Shown: positions 26,405 to 35,882, counted from the stretch's first letter. The stretch is 64,000 nucleotides of DNA from Streptomyces sp. CNH099 (GCA_000514715.1 AZWL01000007.1:1-64000), one strand, 5' to 3'. A program made the numbers and translations. Notes: a model not told the origin generated them from the sequence alone.

Positions 26405-27577
26405 GTGAACCGCGTCCACGAATTCATCCGCTCATTGCCCGCGCAGCAGCAGCCCGATTGGGCGGGGAATCCGGAAATCCAGCGGGTCAGGGAAGAACTC
26501 GGCACACTTCCGCCGCTGGTCACCCTCGCGGAGACGGACGCGCTGCGCGCCCACCTCGCGGAGGCCGCCGCCGGGCGCGTGCAGGTCGTCCAGTCCGGGG
26601 ACTGCGCGGAGGACTGGGACGAGGCCACGCCCTCGGAGGTCGCCCGCAAGTCGGGGCTGCTGGACATGCTGGCCGGCTCGGTGCGGATGACCGCGCACCG
26701 GCCCGTGCTGCGGGTGGGCCGCATGGCCGGGCAGTTCGCCAAGCCCCGGTCCCGGCCCACCGAGGTGGTCTCCGGCGCCGAACTCCCGGTCTACCGCGGC
26801 CACATGGTGAACTCGCCCGAACCCGACCCCCGGCTGCGGTGCCCCGATCCCCGCCGGCTCCTGCGCGGCTACCGGGCGGCGGCCGACGTGCTGCGGCACC
26901 TCGGCTGGCCGCACGGCTCCGCCGTCCCGGGGCTCGACGCCCGGGTGTGGACCAGCCACGAGGCGCTGCTGCTCGACTACGAACTGCCGCAGCTGCACCG
27001 GCAGCCGGACGGCCGGCTGCTGCTCACCTCGACGCACTGGCCGTGGATCGGGGAGCGCACCCGCCAGGTCGACGGGGCCCACGCCGCCCTGCTCGCCGCC
27101 GTCGCCAACCCGGTGTCCTGCAAGGTCGGCCCCGCCGTCACCGCGGACGGGCTGCTCGCCCTGTGCGAGCGGCTGGACCCCGACCGGGTCCCCGGCCGGC
27201 TCACCCTCATCGCCCGGATGGGCGGCGAGACCGTGGCGGCGCTGCTGCCCGGGCTGGTCGCGGCCGTCCGCGCGGCCGGCCACCCGGTGATCTGGCTCAC
27301 CGACCCCATGCACGGCAACACCGTCACCACCGACGACGGATTCAAGACGCGGCTGGTCGAGTCCATCGTGCGCGAGGTCGAGGACTTCCACACCGCCGTC
27401 ACGGAGTCCGGCGGCACAGCCGGCGGGCTCCATCTGGAGACCACCCCGGACGAGGTGACGGAGTGCGTGACGGACCGGTCGGAGATGGACCGGGTGAGCG
27501 ACAAGTACACGAGCCTGTGCGACCCGCGCCTGAACCCCCGCCAGGCCGTCGCGGTGGCCTCGGCCTGGCGGGGGTGA
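26405..27577 (+). CDS. Class II 3-deoxy-7-phosphoheptulonate synthase (metabolite-pathway DAHP synthase)
   Basis: Condenses phosphoenolpyruvate with erythrose 4-phosphate to DAHP, the first shikimate step. It is a class II (plant/PhzC-type) enzyme of 390 aa. Conserved blocks include VQSGDCAEDWDEA (metal Cys), RVGRMAGQFAKPRS (PEP-binding), HWPWIGERTRQVDGAH and VIWLTDPMHGNT. It is shorter than housekeeping class II enzymes (about 450 aa), as are cluster-borne copies, which usually escape feedback control. GTG 26405 follows GGGAGG. It heads the operon with DHHA dehydrogenase, PhzD-like and PhzE-like genes, and so supplies chorismate for the aromatic unit. Confidence 0.92.
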   Translation: MNRVHEFIRSLPAQQQPDWAGNPEIQRVREELGTLPPLVTLAETDALRAHLAEAAAGRVQVVQSGDCAEDWDEATPSEVARKSGLLDMLAGSVRMTAHRPVLRVGRMAGQFAKPRSRPTEVVSGAELPVYRGHMVNSPEPDPRLRCPDPRRLLRGYRAAADVLRHLGWPHGSAVPGLDARVWTSHEALLLDYELPQLHRQPDGRLLLTSTHWPWIGERTRQVDGAHAALLAAVANPVSCKVGPAVTADGLLALCERLDPDRVPGRLTLIARMGGETVAALLPGLVAAVRAAGHPVIWLTDPMHGNTVTTDDGFKTRLVESIVREVEDFHTAVTESGGTAGGLHLETTPDEVTECVTDRSEMDRVSDKYTSLCDPRLNPRQAVAVASAWRG

Positions 27578-27677
27578 ACACCGGCCGGCCGAGTCCCCCC
27601 GTGCGTCCCCCTGTTCCGTCCCCTTCCGTTCGCCACCGCACCGACGTGCGAGTGGCCGACCTCGGAGAGCGAGAGAC

Positions 27678-28448
27678 ATGGTTGAGAAGAACGCCCTGGT
27701 CACCGGCGCGGCCGGCGGCATCGGCGCGGCGGTGGCGCGGGTCCTCGCAGAGCGCGGCGCGCACGTGGCCGCGGTCGACGTGGACGCCGAGCGCCTGGCG
27801 GAGACCGTCGGCAAGCTGGCCGCCGGCGGCCTCCGGGTGACGGCGTTCCCCTGCGACGTCACCGACGCGGCGCAGGTGGAGCGGACCGTGGACCGGGCCG
27901 AGGACGGCCTCGGCGCGCTGGACTGCCTCGTCAACGCGGCCGGTGTGCTGCGGCTCGGCAAGGTGGTCGACCTCACCGACGCGGACTGGTCCGCCACCTT
28001 CGCGGTCAACACCCTGGGCGTGTTCCACATGTCCCGCGCCGTGGTCCGCCGCATGGTGGAGCGGTCCTCCGGCGCCCTCGTCACGGTCGCGTCGAACGCC
28101 GCCGGAACCGCCCGCCAGGACATGGCCGCCTACGCGGCCTCGAAGGCGGCCGCGACCCTGTTCACCAAGTGCCTCGGCCTCGAAGTCGCCCGGCACGGCA
28201 TCCGCTGCAACCTCGTCGCCCCCGGCTCGACCGACACGCCGATGCTCACCGCCATGTGGCAGGAGGCCGACGGCGCGCAGGCGTCCGTCGACGGCGTGCC
28301 CGCGGCGTTCCGGGTCGGCATCCCGCTGGGCAGGCTCGCCCGCCCCGCAGACGTCGCCGACGCCGTCGCCTTCCTCCTCTCCGACCGGGCCGCGCACATC
28401 ACCATGCACTCCCTCACCGTCGACGGCGGCGCGGCCCTCGGCGTCTGA
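27678..28448 (+). CDS. EntA-like SDR: 2,3-dihydro-3-hydroxyanthranilate (or dihydroxybenzoate) dehydrogenase
   Basis: A short-chain dehydrogenase of 256 aa. It has the NAD site TGAAGGIG, an acidic AVDVDAE that selects NAD, the NAAG motif, and the catalytic S-Y-K set in VASNAAG and AAYAASKAA. It most resembles 2,3-dihydro-2,3-dihydroxybenzoate dehydrogenase (EntA/DhbA). No EntC homologue is present, but PhzE-like and PhzD-like genes follow. The likely substrate is therefore the amino analogue DHHA, giving 3-hydroxyanthranilate, as in benzoxazole and paulomycin-type pathways. The family call is firm and the substrate is inferred from gene order. Confidence 0.88.
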   Translation: MVEKNALVTGAAGGIGAAVARVLAERGAHVAAVDVDAERLAETVGKLAAGGLRVTAFPCDVTDAAQVERTVDRAEDGLGALDCLVNAAGVLRLGKVVDLTDADWSATFAVNTLGVFHMSRAVVRRMVERSSGALVTVASNAAGTARQDMAAYAASKAAATLFTKCLGLEVARHGIRCNLVAPGSTDTPMLTAMWQEADGAQASVDGVPAAFRVGIPLGRLARPADVADAVAFLLSDRAAHITMHSLTVDGGAALGV

Positions 28449-28511
28449 CGGCGCCCCGGCAGCGATCGCACGCACCCGGACGCGGCCCGAAGGGCCCGGA
28501 AAGGCAGACCC

Positions 28512-29174
28512 ATGGCCGGCATCCCCGCCATCGCCCCCTACGCCATGCCCACCGCGGACGAACTCCCCGCCCCCACGCCCGACTGGGCCGTCTCCCCGGA
28601 CCGGGCGGTCCTGCTCGTCCACGACATGCAGCACTACTTCCTGCGGCCCCTGCCGGCCGCCCCGCGCGACACGCTGGTACGCAACGCGGTGCGGCTGCGC
28701 GCGGCGTGCGCCCGGCTCGGCGCCCCCGTCGCGTACACCGTCCAGCCCGGCGGCATGACCGACGAACAGCGCGGGCTGCTGAAGGACTTCTGGGGGCCGG
28801 GCATGCGGGTCGACCCGGAGGACCGCGAGGTCGTCGGGCCCCTCGCCCCCGCTCCCGGGGACTGGGAACTCGCCAAGCGGCGCTACAGCGCCTTCTTCGG
28901 CTCCGACCTGCTGGCGCGGATGCGCGACCACGGCCGCGACCAGCTGATCGTCTGCGGTGTGTACGCACATGTCGGCGTGCTGACGAGCGCCGTGGACGCC
29001 TTCACCCACGACATCCAGCCGTTCCTGGTCGCCGACGCCGTGGCCGACTTCTCCGCGGCCTACCACCGGCAGGCCCTCACCTACGCCGCCGAACGGTGCG
29101 CGGTCGTGCTCCCCACCGCGTCCGCGGTGCGCGGGCTCGGCAGCGGCCTCGTAGCGGAAGGTGCCCGCCCGTGA
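28512..29174 (+). CDS. PhzD-like isochorismatase-family hydrolase
   Basis: Hydrolyses the vinyl ether of 2-amino-2-deoxyisochorismate to 2,3-dihydro-3-hydroxyanthranilate and pyruvate. It is 220 aa. The catalytic residues stand at the same numbers as in Pseudomonas PhzD: Asp38 ([10 protein letters not shown]) and Lys122 ([10 protein letters not shown]). As in PhzD, the nucleophilic Cys of cysteine-hydrolase relatives is replaced by Gly in CGVYAHVG. The start is ATG 28512. Its stop overlaps the GTG of the PhzE-like gene by four bases (GTGA), which indicates translational coupling and matched expression with its substrate-forming enzyme. Confidence 0.92.
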   Translation: MAGIPAIAPYAMPTADELPAPTPDWAVSPDRAVLLVHDMQHYFLRPLPAAPRDTLVRNAVRLRAACARLGAPVAYTVQPGGMTDEQRGLLKDFWGPGMRVDPEDREVVGPLAPAPGDWELAKRRYSAFFGSDLLARMRDHGRDQLIVCGVYAHVGVLTSAVDAFTHDIQPFLVADAVADFSAAYHRQALTYAAERCAVVLPTASAVRGLGSGLVAEGARP

Positions 29175-31067
29175 CCGGGGAAGGCGCCCCGGACCTGCTC
29201 GCCGAGGTGCTGTCGGGCCGGCACGCGGCGTACGCGCTGCTGCACCGGCCGGAGGCCACGGGCGCGGCGGCACTGGAGGTCCTCGCCGGCGACGTGCGGG
29301 CCGTGGACACCGTCGACGCCGTCCCCCTGCCCGCGGCGGACCCGTCGCCGCCCGACCCCCCGGCACGACGTGCTGGCCCTCATCCCCTACCGGCACATCG
29401 CCGAGCGCGGGTACGCCGTCAACGACGACGGCGAGCCCCTGCTCACCATGACCGTCCGCGCCCAGGCCGCGCTGCCGCTCGACGACGCGCTGCGCCGGCT
29501 CCCCGACGAGCCGGTCGCGCTCGCCGACGGCCGCTTCGAGCCGGACGACGACCGGTACGCGGCGATCGTGCGCGACGTGATCGACAAGGAGATCGGCACC
29601 GGCACGGGCGCCAACTTCGTTATCAGACGCTCCTTCACCGCCGACATCACCGACTGCACGCCGCACAGCGCGCTGTCGTTCTTCCGGCGGCTGGCGCGCC
29701 GCGAGACCGGCGCGTACTGGACGTTCCTCATCCGCACCGGCGACCGCACCCTCGTGGGCGCCAGCCCGGAGCGGCACGTCAGCCTGCACGGCGGCGTCGC
29801 CGTGATGAACCCCATCAGCGGCACCTACCGCTACCCCGGCGCCGGACCGGAGCTGGCGGGCGTGCTGGAGTTCCTCGCCGACCGCAAGGAGACCGACGAG
29901 CTGTACATGGTCGTCGACGAAGAGCTGAAGATGATGGCGCGGATCTGCGAAGGCGGCGGCCGGGTCGTCGGCCCGTACCTGAAGGAGATGGCCCGCCTCG
30001 CGCACACCGAGTACGTCATCGAGGGCCGCAGCTCCCGGGATGTGCGCGAGATCCTGCGGGAGACGATGTTCGCGCCGACCGTGACCGGTTCGCCGCTGGA
30101 GAGCGCCTGCAGGGTGATCAGCCGGTACGAGCCGGAGGGCCGCGGCTACTACAGCGGGGTCGCCGCCCTGGTCGGTCGCGACGAGCACGACGGCCAGACC
30201 ATGGACTCCGCGATCCTGATCCGCACGGCCGACATCGACGCCCGCGGGCGGCTGCGCATCGGCGTCGGCGCCACCCTCGTACGGCACTCCGACCCGGCGG
30301 GCGAGGCCGCGGAGACCCGCGCCAAGGCCGACGGGCTGCTGGCGGCGCTGAGCGCGGAGGCGCCGCGGCGGTTCGCCGACCGTCCCGAGGTGCGTGCGGC
30401 GCTCGGCCGCCGCAACGACGGGATCGCCGGGTTCTGGCTGGCGGAACCCGCGGGGCGGACACGCCCCGCGCCGCACCTGGCCGGACGCCGCGTGCTCGTC
30501 ATCGACGCGGAGGACACCTTCACGGCGATGATCGCCCATCAGCTGACGGCCCTGGGCCTGCGGGTGACGGTACGGCGGTTCGACGAGCCGTACCGGACCG
30601 AGGGCCACGACCTGCTCGTGCTGGGCCCGGGACCGGGCGACCCGCGCGAGACCGGCCACCCGAAGATCGCCCATCTGGCCACCGCCGCCGACCGTGCGCT
30701 CGCCCGCGGCCTGCCGTTGCTGGCGGTCTGCCTCAGCCACCAGGTGCTCAGCACCCGGCTTGGCCTGCCCCTGGTGCCAAGGCGGGTCCCCAACCAGGGC
30801 GTTCAGCGCGAGATCGACCTCTTCGGCAGGCGCGAACGGGTCGGCTTCTACAACACCTTCGCCGCCCGCAGCACCGACGACAAGCTGGACCACCCTGCGC
30901 GCGGCCTGGTCGAGGTGAGCCGGGACCCCCGTACCGGCGAGGTGTACGCGCTGCGCGGACGCAGCTTCGCCTCGACGCAGTTCCATGCCGAGTCCGTCCT
31001 CACCCGGGACGGTGTGCGCATCCTCGGCGGCCTGCTGACGGAGGTGCTGCGCACATGCGAGCGGTGA
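29171..31067 (+). pseudogene. PhzE-like 2-amino-2-deoxyisochorismate synthase, frameshifted near the N-terminus
   Basis: This fused chorismate-aminating enzyme has an anthranilate-synthase-I-like domain first and a glutamine amidotransferase second. The start GTG 29171 gives [20 protein letters not shown], the family N-terminus. After about 65 codons the frame changes: HDVLALIPYRHIAERGY and everything after it lie in the frame that stops at 31067. One extra C in the C6 run at 29356-29361 explains the shift. Downstream motifs are intact: PISGTYRYPGAG, LKMMARICEGGG, and the amidotransferase Cys in LAVCLSHQ with FHAES. The restored length, about 631 aa, is normal for PhzE. As written, translation could only begin at internal starts and would lose part of domain I. 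Given the intact neighbours, a sequence error or very recent mutation is likely. Confidence 0.88.
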
Positions 31068-31387
31068 TCGTGTGGTGGGACCTGGAGGGGTCCGGGCAGA
31101 CCATCGCCTCGCTGCGGGACTTCCTGCGCGACGAGGCGGTCGACCGCTTCGCAGCGGTGCCCGGCCTGCGCCTGAAGCTGTGGATCTCCGACCCGGACCG
31201 CAACCGCTGGGGTGCCGTGCTGCTGTGGGAGTCGCCCGAGGCCGCGGCGGCCCCGATCCCCCAGCGCGCGGCCGAACTCATCGGCCGCCCGCCCGTCGAG
31301 AGGGCCGAGTTCGACGTGGAGGCCACCGTGGAGGGCGCCTACGAGGTGGCCGCCCTCGGCCGCCGCGGCCTGGTCTGGGAGCGGTGA
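31055..31387 (+). CDS. Small YdhR/ABM-like protein, possible monooxygenase or cyclase accessory
   Basis: A 110-residue protein whose start overlaps the end of the PhzE-like gene by 13 bases. It has a ferredoxin-like alpha-beta pattern (VIVWWDLEGS at the start, LRLKLWISDPDRNRWGAVLLW in the middle) resembling YdhR-type dimeric alpha-beta-barrel proteins. No catalytic residues can be assigned. It sits between the hydroxyanthranilate enzymes and a flavin hydroxylase, so it may assist that oxidation. The family placement is tentative. Confidence 0.65.
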   Translation: MRAVIVWWDLEGSGQTIASLRDFLRDEAVDRFAAVPGLRLKLWISDPDRNRWGAVLLWESPEAAAAPIPQRAAELIGRPPVERAEFDVEATVEGAYEVAALGRRGLVWER

Positions 31388-31473
31388 CCCCGGGCGAACG
31401 GCCGGCCCCGCGGACCGCCACGACCGCCCGGCGGCACGCAACCGATCCACCGGATGAGAGGAACCGACCAGTC

Positions 31474-32709
31474 ATGGCGGACACAGTCGTCGTCGGCGGC
31501 GGCATCGGCGGCCTCGCGACGGCCCTGGCACTCACCGGCCGCGGACACCGGGTGACGGTCCTGGAACGCCAGGACGCCTTCACCGAACTGGGCGCCGGCA
31601 TCCAGCTGGGCCCCAACGCCTTCCACGCACTCGACCTGCTCGGCGTCGGCCAGGCCGTACGGGACGCGGCCGTCTTCATCGACGAACTGCGCTTCATGGA
31701 CGGCACGACCGGCGAGCGGGTGGCCGGCATACCGCTCACCGGCGCGTACCGGGAGCGGTTCGGCAACCCGTACGCCGTCGTCCACCGCCGCGACCTGTAC
31801 CAGCCGCTGCTGGACGCCTGCCGCGCCGCCCCCGCGGTCGAACTCCGCACCGGCCACCCGGTCGTCGGCTACGCGCAGGACCCCGCCTCGGTCACCGCGC
31901 TCACCGGGGACGGCCGGACGTTCACCGCCGACGTGCTCATCGGCGCCGACGGCATCCACTCGGCGATACGCCGGCAGCTCGTCGGCGACGGCGGGCCGCG
32001 CGTGTCCGGCCACACCACCTACCGGTCCGTCATCCCGATGGCCAGGGTCCCCCGGGAACTGCGCTGGAACACCGTGACCCTCTGGGCCGGCCCCCGATGG
32101 CACTTCGTCCACTATCCGATCGGCGGCGGCGCACACCTCAACCTGGCCCCCACGCGCGACGACGGGGCAACGCGGGCCGTGACGGGCGTACCCGCCGGGA
32201 AGGCCCACGTCCTCGGCGAGTTCCCCGGCCTCGGGGAGACCGCGCGGGCGCTGCTGGAACTCGGCGAGGAGTGGCGGACCTGGGTCCTCTGCGACCGCGA
32301 CCCCGTCGACGTCTGGGTCGACGGCCGGGTGGCGCTGCTCGGCGACGCCGCGCACCCCATGCTCCAGTACGCCGCACAGGGCGCCTGCCAGGCGCTGGAG
32401 GACGCCGTCGTGATCGGCAGGGTGCTCGGCCGCGGCACCGGCGAGGTGGCCCGGCACCTGGCGACGTACAACGCCCAACGCCGCGCACGCACCGCGTGCG
32501 CCCAGCTGGTGGCGCGGGAGATGGGACGCCGGCTCTACCACCCGGCGGGCCCCGCGGCACGGGCGCGGAACGCGATGCTCAGTTCCCTGGGCACCGACGG
32601 CCTGTACCGGAAGGCGGCGTGGCTGCACGGGGCCCGGGACTTCACCGAGGCGCTCGCCCCCGCGGCACTCGACCGGCCCGCCCGGCGGCCCGAGGAGGCG
32701 GCGCCTTGA
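31474..32709 (+). CDS. FAD-dependent hydroxylase, 3-hydroxybenzoate 6-monooxygenase type
   Basis: A group A flavin monooxygenase (411 aa). Motifs: VVGGGIGGLATALALTGRGH (FAD-binding), the Arg of GNPYAVVHRRDLYQPLL, VLIGADGIHSAIRRQL (DG) and ALLGDAAHPMLQYAAQGACQALED (GD motif). The last segment is typical of salicylate and 3-hydroxybenzoate 6-hydroxylases. As the last gene of the hydroxyanthranilate operon, it could hydroxylate 3-hydroxyanthranilate para to the OH, giving a 3,6-dihydroxyanthranilate that oxidises to an aminoquinone. That step is chemical inference; the enzyme class is clear. ATG 31474 follows AGAGGAA. Confidence 0.9.
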   Translation: MADTVVVGGGIGGLATALALTGRGHRVTVLERQDAFTELGAGIQLGPNAFHALDLLGVGQAVRDAAVFIDELRFMDGTTGERVAGIPLTGAYRERFGNPYAVVHRRDLYQPLLDACRAAPAVELRTGHPVVGYAQDPASVTALTGDGRTFTADVLIGADGIHSAIRRQLVGDGGPRVSGHTTYRSVIPMARVPRELRWNTVTLWAGPRWHFVHYPIGGGAHLNLAPTRDDGATRAVTGVPAGKAHVLGEFPGLGETARALLELGEEWRTWVLCDRDPVDVWVDGRVALLGDAAHPMLQYAAQGACQALEDAVVIGRVLGRGTGEVARHLATYNAQRRARTACAQLVAREMGRRLYHPAGPAARARNAMLSSLGTDGLYRKAAWLHGARDFTEALAPAALDRPARRPEEAAP

Positions 32710-32766
32710 GCAGGTTGCGCCGGCTGACGGCACCGGTGACGGCCGTTGCCCCGGTGGCTCCGGCCG

Positions 32767-33591
32767 TCAGGCCACCTGCAGCAGGAAGTCGTCCCTGAGC
32801 AGCAGAGACGTCGGCTTCGTGCCGTGCACCTCCCGCAGGATTCCGTGCCGGATCCGGCCGAGCCGGTCGGACGGTTCCGTTCCGTGCTCTCGGGCGAGCG
32901 CGGCGCGGAACCAGTTGTACACCGCGAGCGCCTCATCACTGCGGCCGCAGCGGTGCAGGGCCGTCATCAGCTTCCCGTGCAGCCCCTCGTCGGTCCGGTG
33001 GCGGCCGGTGAGCAGGGTCAGCTCCGGAACCAGCTCGGCCTGCCGGCCCAGCCGCAGTTCCGCCTCCGCCCACTGATCGAGCGCGCCGAGGCGGGCATCC
33101 TCCAGCGGGCGCGCCTCGGCCTCCAGGTACGGCCCCTGCCGCACGCCGGCGAAGACGGGGCCCCGCCACAGGTCCAGAGCGTCCCGCAGCCGCCGGGCGG
33201 CCTCGGCGACCCGGCCGGCTTCCAGGAGCCGGAGGCCCGCGCCGACGCTGCGCTGGAAGGCACGGAAGTCGACCGTGCTGCACCTGCTGTCCAGCAGCAC
33301 GCCCCCGGGTACGGAGACGAGGATGCTCGACGCTGCGGCGGCGGGCTCACCGCCGAGTTGGAGGGCCGCCGCGAGACGTTTGCGCAACTGGCACACCAGC
33401 GCCTCCACGCGGCGGCGCGCGTCGTGCGGCGGGGTGTCCTGCCAGATCTCGCAGATGAGCGAGGTCATCGGCACGACCTGGTCGGCCCGGGCCGCCAGCA
33501 GCGCCAGCACCTGCTGCGCCTCCGACCCGCTCGGCACGATCGACCTGCCGTTTCTGCGGACTTCGAGCCCGCCGAGCACCTCGATCTCCAT
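32767..33591 (-). CDS. SARP-family transcriptional activator
   Basis: A Streptomyces antibiotic regulatory protein (274 aa). An OmpR-like winged helix comes first (MEIEVLGGLEVRRNG, then SLICEIWQDTPPHDARRRVEALVCQLRKRL), followed by the bacterial transcriptional activation domain made of TPR-like helices (residues about 100-245, GRQAELVPELTLLTGRHRTDEGLHGKLMTALHRCGRSDEAL). SARPs activate adjacent metabolite operons through heptameric direct repeats; none was identified with confidence here. ATG 33591 is chosen for its GGGGGG ribosome-binding site. A good vegetative promoter lies at 33650-33678. It converges on the aromatic operon's last gene and probably marks the right edge of the cluster. Confidence 0.92.
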   Translation of the reverse strand: MEIEVLGGLEVRRNGRSIVPSGSEAQQVLALLAARADQVVPMTSLICEIWQDTPPHDARRRVEALVCQLRKRLAAALQLGGEPAAAASSILVSVPGGVLLDSRCSTVDFRAFQRSVGAGLRLLEAGRVAEAARRLRDALDLWRGPVFAGVRQGPYLEAEARPLEDARLGALDQWAEAELRLGRQAELVPELTLLTGRHRTDEGLHGKLMTALHRCGRSDEALAVYNWFRAALAREHGTEPSDRLGRIRHGILREVHGTKPTSLLLRDDFLLQVA

Positions 33592-33649
33592 GCCCACGTC
33601 CCCCCTGCCGCAGCCGCCGCTGCCCGTGCCGTCCGTGGTGAGTATGTTG

Positions 33650-33678
33650 AGTAAAAGCCAGGGTTCTCTGCATGTCAA
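33650..33678 (-). promoter_or_regulatory. Predicted promoter of the SARP gene
   Basis: On the minus strand, a perfect -35 TTGACA (33678-33673), a 17-bp spacer and a -10 TTTACT (33655-33650) give a start near 33643 and a leader of about 50 bases. The stretch is AT-richer than its surroundings. Confidence 0.55.
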
Positions 33679-33882
33679 AGAACGAGAAGAAGAACAGTTC
33701 CCCCGCCCGGCAGGCCGCCGACGGGCAGCGGCCGGAGCGCCGCGCACCACGCCGCCTCGCCCGGCGCGCAGCGGCCGCGGGCAGCCCCGTACGGGCCGGG
33801 TGCGGCAGCGGGGCGAGGGCGGCGCCCGGCTAGCATGAGGCCGCGACACGGGAGTCGGACGCACGCCCGAGACGGAGGCGGA

Positions 33883-35220
33883 ATGGGACGCGGGCCGCGG
33901 GTGGTCGTCGTCGGGGCGGGGATCGCGGGGCTCGTCGCCGCGCGCCGGCTCGCCGCCGCGGGGGCGGCCGTGACCGTGCTGGAGGCCGCGGACCGCGTCG
34001 GCGGGCGGATGACGAGCGAGACCGTCGACGGGTACGTGATCGACCGCGGCGTCCAGTTCCTCTCCCGGGCGTACGAGCAACTCCCCGGCCTCGTACGGGA
34101 GACGGGACTGCGCGCCGCCTGGCGGCCGACGAGCCCGTACGCCGCGGTCGTCCGCGACGGGGCGCCGCGGCGCATCCGCTACGGCAACCCGCTGTCGGTC
34201 ACCACCGGCGGGCTGCTGCGCCCGCGGGAACTCCTCGCCCTGGCACGCCACCTCGCCTCCCTCCGCCGCCACGTACGCGGCAGGCCGCTCACCGACTACG
34301 GCGCGTGGGCCCCGTTCGACGACCGCGACGCCGCGCGGTGGCTCGCCGGCGACACCGTCCCCGCGGTCGCGGACTACTTCTACGAGCCGATGCTGCAGGG
34401 CTTCTACTTCCAGCCGCTGCACGGCACCTCGCGCGCGCTGGCGATGGCGATGGCCGCCTTCGGCTACCGCAGACCGCGGACCATGACCGTGGAGGGCGGG
34501 ATCGGCCGCATCCCGGAGGCCCTGGCCGACCCCCTCGACGTACGCACCGGCCACCCGGTGACCGGCCTCGCGCTCGGGGCGGACGGAGCGCACGTCACGA
34601 CGCCGGCGGGGGACTTCGAAGGCGACCACGTCGTCCTCGCCGCGCCCGCCCCCACCGCCGCAGAGCTGCTCGGCACACAGGCGACCCCGGCCGAGGCCGA
34701 CCTGCTCGCCTGCACCTACAGCGCCACGGCCACCCTGATGCTCGGCACGGCACGGACCTGGCGGCCGCCCGACGCGCTGCGGGACGTCTACGGCGTGCTC
34801 CTCCCCGAGCGCGAGCGCCAGGACGTCGCCGCGCTGAGCGTGGAGGGCAACAAGTCCCCGGACCGCACGGCGGGCCGCGGCGAACTCCTCGGGGTCTTCC
34901 TCACCGGCGACGCCGCCGAGCGGCTGCGTGCGCACGGCGACGCCGACGTGGTGACCGCGGTCCTGCCGGAGGTCGAACGCCACCTCCCCGGCATCGGCGA
35001 CGCCGTGACCACGGCCCACGTCGTCCGCTGGCCCGCCGCCGAGCCCCGCTCCCCCGTAGGCCGCGCCCGCGCCGTCGCCGCCTACCGCCGCACCCCGCCG
35101 CACGACCGCCGCCTGCTCCTCGCCGGCGACTACACCGGCCTGCCGTGGACGGACAGCGCCGCGGCCACGGGCGCCTGGGCGGCCTCCCGCCTCCTGGAGC
35201 CGCGCAGCGCCCGCCGGTGA
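33883..35220 (+). CDS. FAD/NAD(P)-dependent amine-oxidase-like oxidoreductase
   Basis: A 445-residue flavoprotein of the protoporphyrinogen oxidase/phytoene desaturase-like superfamily. The N-terminal dinucleotide-binding motif is VVVVGAGIAGLVAARRLAAAG followed by VLEAADRVGGRM. The C-terminal FAD motif is LLLAGDYTGLPWTDSAAATG. Substrate-domain helices lie between. ATG 33883 has GGAGG upstream and starts immediately before the Rossmann fold, so it is preferred to ATG 33835. It is divergent from the SARP, with a 290-base spacer that holds only the SARP promoter. Whether it belongs to the metabolite region or is a separate gene is unclear; the substrate is unknown. Confidence 0.85.
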   Translation: MGRGPRVVVVGAGIAGLVAARRLAAAGAAVTVLEAADRVGGRMTSETVDGYVIDRGVQFLSRAYEQLPGLVRETGLRAAWRPTSPYAAVVRDGAPRRIRYGNPLSVTTGGLLRPRELLALARHLASLRRHVRGRPLTDYGAWAPFDDRDAARWLAGDTVPAVADYFYEPMLQGFYFQPLHGTSRALAMAMAAFGYRRPRTMTVEGGIGRIPEALADPLDVRTGHPVTGLALGADGAHVTTPAGDFEGDHVVLAAPAPTAAELLGTQATPAEADLLACTYSATATLMLGTARTWRPPDALRDVYGVLLPERERQDVAALSVEGNKSPDRTAGRGELLGVFLTGDAAERLRAHGDADVVTAVLPEVERHLPGIGDAVTTAHVVRWPAAEPRSPVGRARAVAAYRRTPPHDRRLLLAGDYTGLPWTDSAAATGAWAASRLLEPRSARR

Positions 35221-35405
35221 CGCGCCCCGGGCGGAGGGGTCACGCTGAGTCCACTTGGCGCACCGCCGCGGATATTCCAGACCTGCTCTTCCCCGCATCT
35301 GAGATAGAGATCACGGTGAGTTCTCAGGGGCCGGGACCAAAACCGTTCCGTGCAGTGTTGTCCCCGGTGGCGTCGTAGCCGGCGACGTCGGGAAAGGAGA
35401 GGATC

Positions 35406-35882
35406 GTGGCACACGGCTACAGCAAGACCCCGGAGGCGCTGAGCCGCCTCACCGACAGTCAGTTCCGCGTCACGCAGAAGGACGGGACCGAGCCCGCGTT
35501 CCGGAACGAGTACTGGAACAACCACGAGGCCGGGATCTACGTGGACGTGGTCTCCGGCCAGCCGTTGTTCTCGTCTCTCGACAAGTACGACAGCGGCACC
35601 GGTTGGCCGAGCTTCACCAGGCCGATCGCGGCGGACTCCGTTCGTACGGAGACGGACAGGTCGCTCGGGACGACCCGGACGGAGGTGCGGTCCACCGGGG
35701 CCGACAGCCACCTCGGCCATGTCTTCGACGACGGTCCCGCCGACGCCGGGGGCCAGCGGTACTGCATGAACTCTGCCGCGCTGCGCTTCGTCCCGCTCTC
35801 CGAGCTGGAGGCGCAGGGCTACGGCCGGTACCGCTCGCTGTTCGGGACCGACGACACCAGCAGAGAGGGGCGCACACCATGA
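35406..35882 (+). CDS. msrB: Peptide-methionine (R)-S-oxide reductase
   Basis: Reduces methionine R-sulfoxide in oxidised proteins, probably with thioredoxin or mycothiol systems. It is 158 aa. The catalytic Cys is C120 in [12 protein letters not shown], with the DSGTGWPSF and [11 protein letters not shown] blocks that line the active site. The zinc-binding CxxC pairs of many MsrB proteins are absent ([13 protein letters not shown]), placing it in the zinc-free form. GTG 35406 follows GGAGAGGA. Its stop overlaps the start of msrA by four bases, giving a coupled msrB-msrA pair that repairs both sulfoxide epimers. Confidence 0.95.
   Translation: MAHGYSKTPEALSRLTDSQFRVTQKDGTEPAFRNEYWNNHEAGIYVDVVSGQPLFSSLDKYDSGTGWPSFTRPIAADSVRTETDRSLGTTRTEVRSTGADSHLGHVFDDGPADAGGQRYCMNSAALRFVPLSELEAQGYGRYRSLFGTDDTSREGRTP

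Noticed and set aside
27399..30986. 1195-codon minus-strand ORF across the hydroxyanthranilate operon
   Set aside because: It is a high-GC antisense shadow. The composition is runs of G/A/R/V without domains, and the plus strand carries recognisable enzymes.
26405..31067. Calling the region a phenazine cluster
   Set aside because: phzA/B, phzF and phzG are absent, and an EntA-like dehydrogenase diverts DHHA to 3-hydroxyanthranilate.
33672..33836. Plus-strand small ORF starting MSKNEKKNSSPARQ
   Set aside because: Its start codon lies inside the predicted SARP promoter, the rest is Arg/Ala/Gly-rich random-looking sequence, and the ribosome-binding site is weak.
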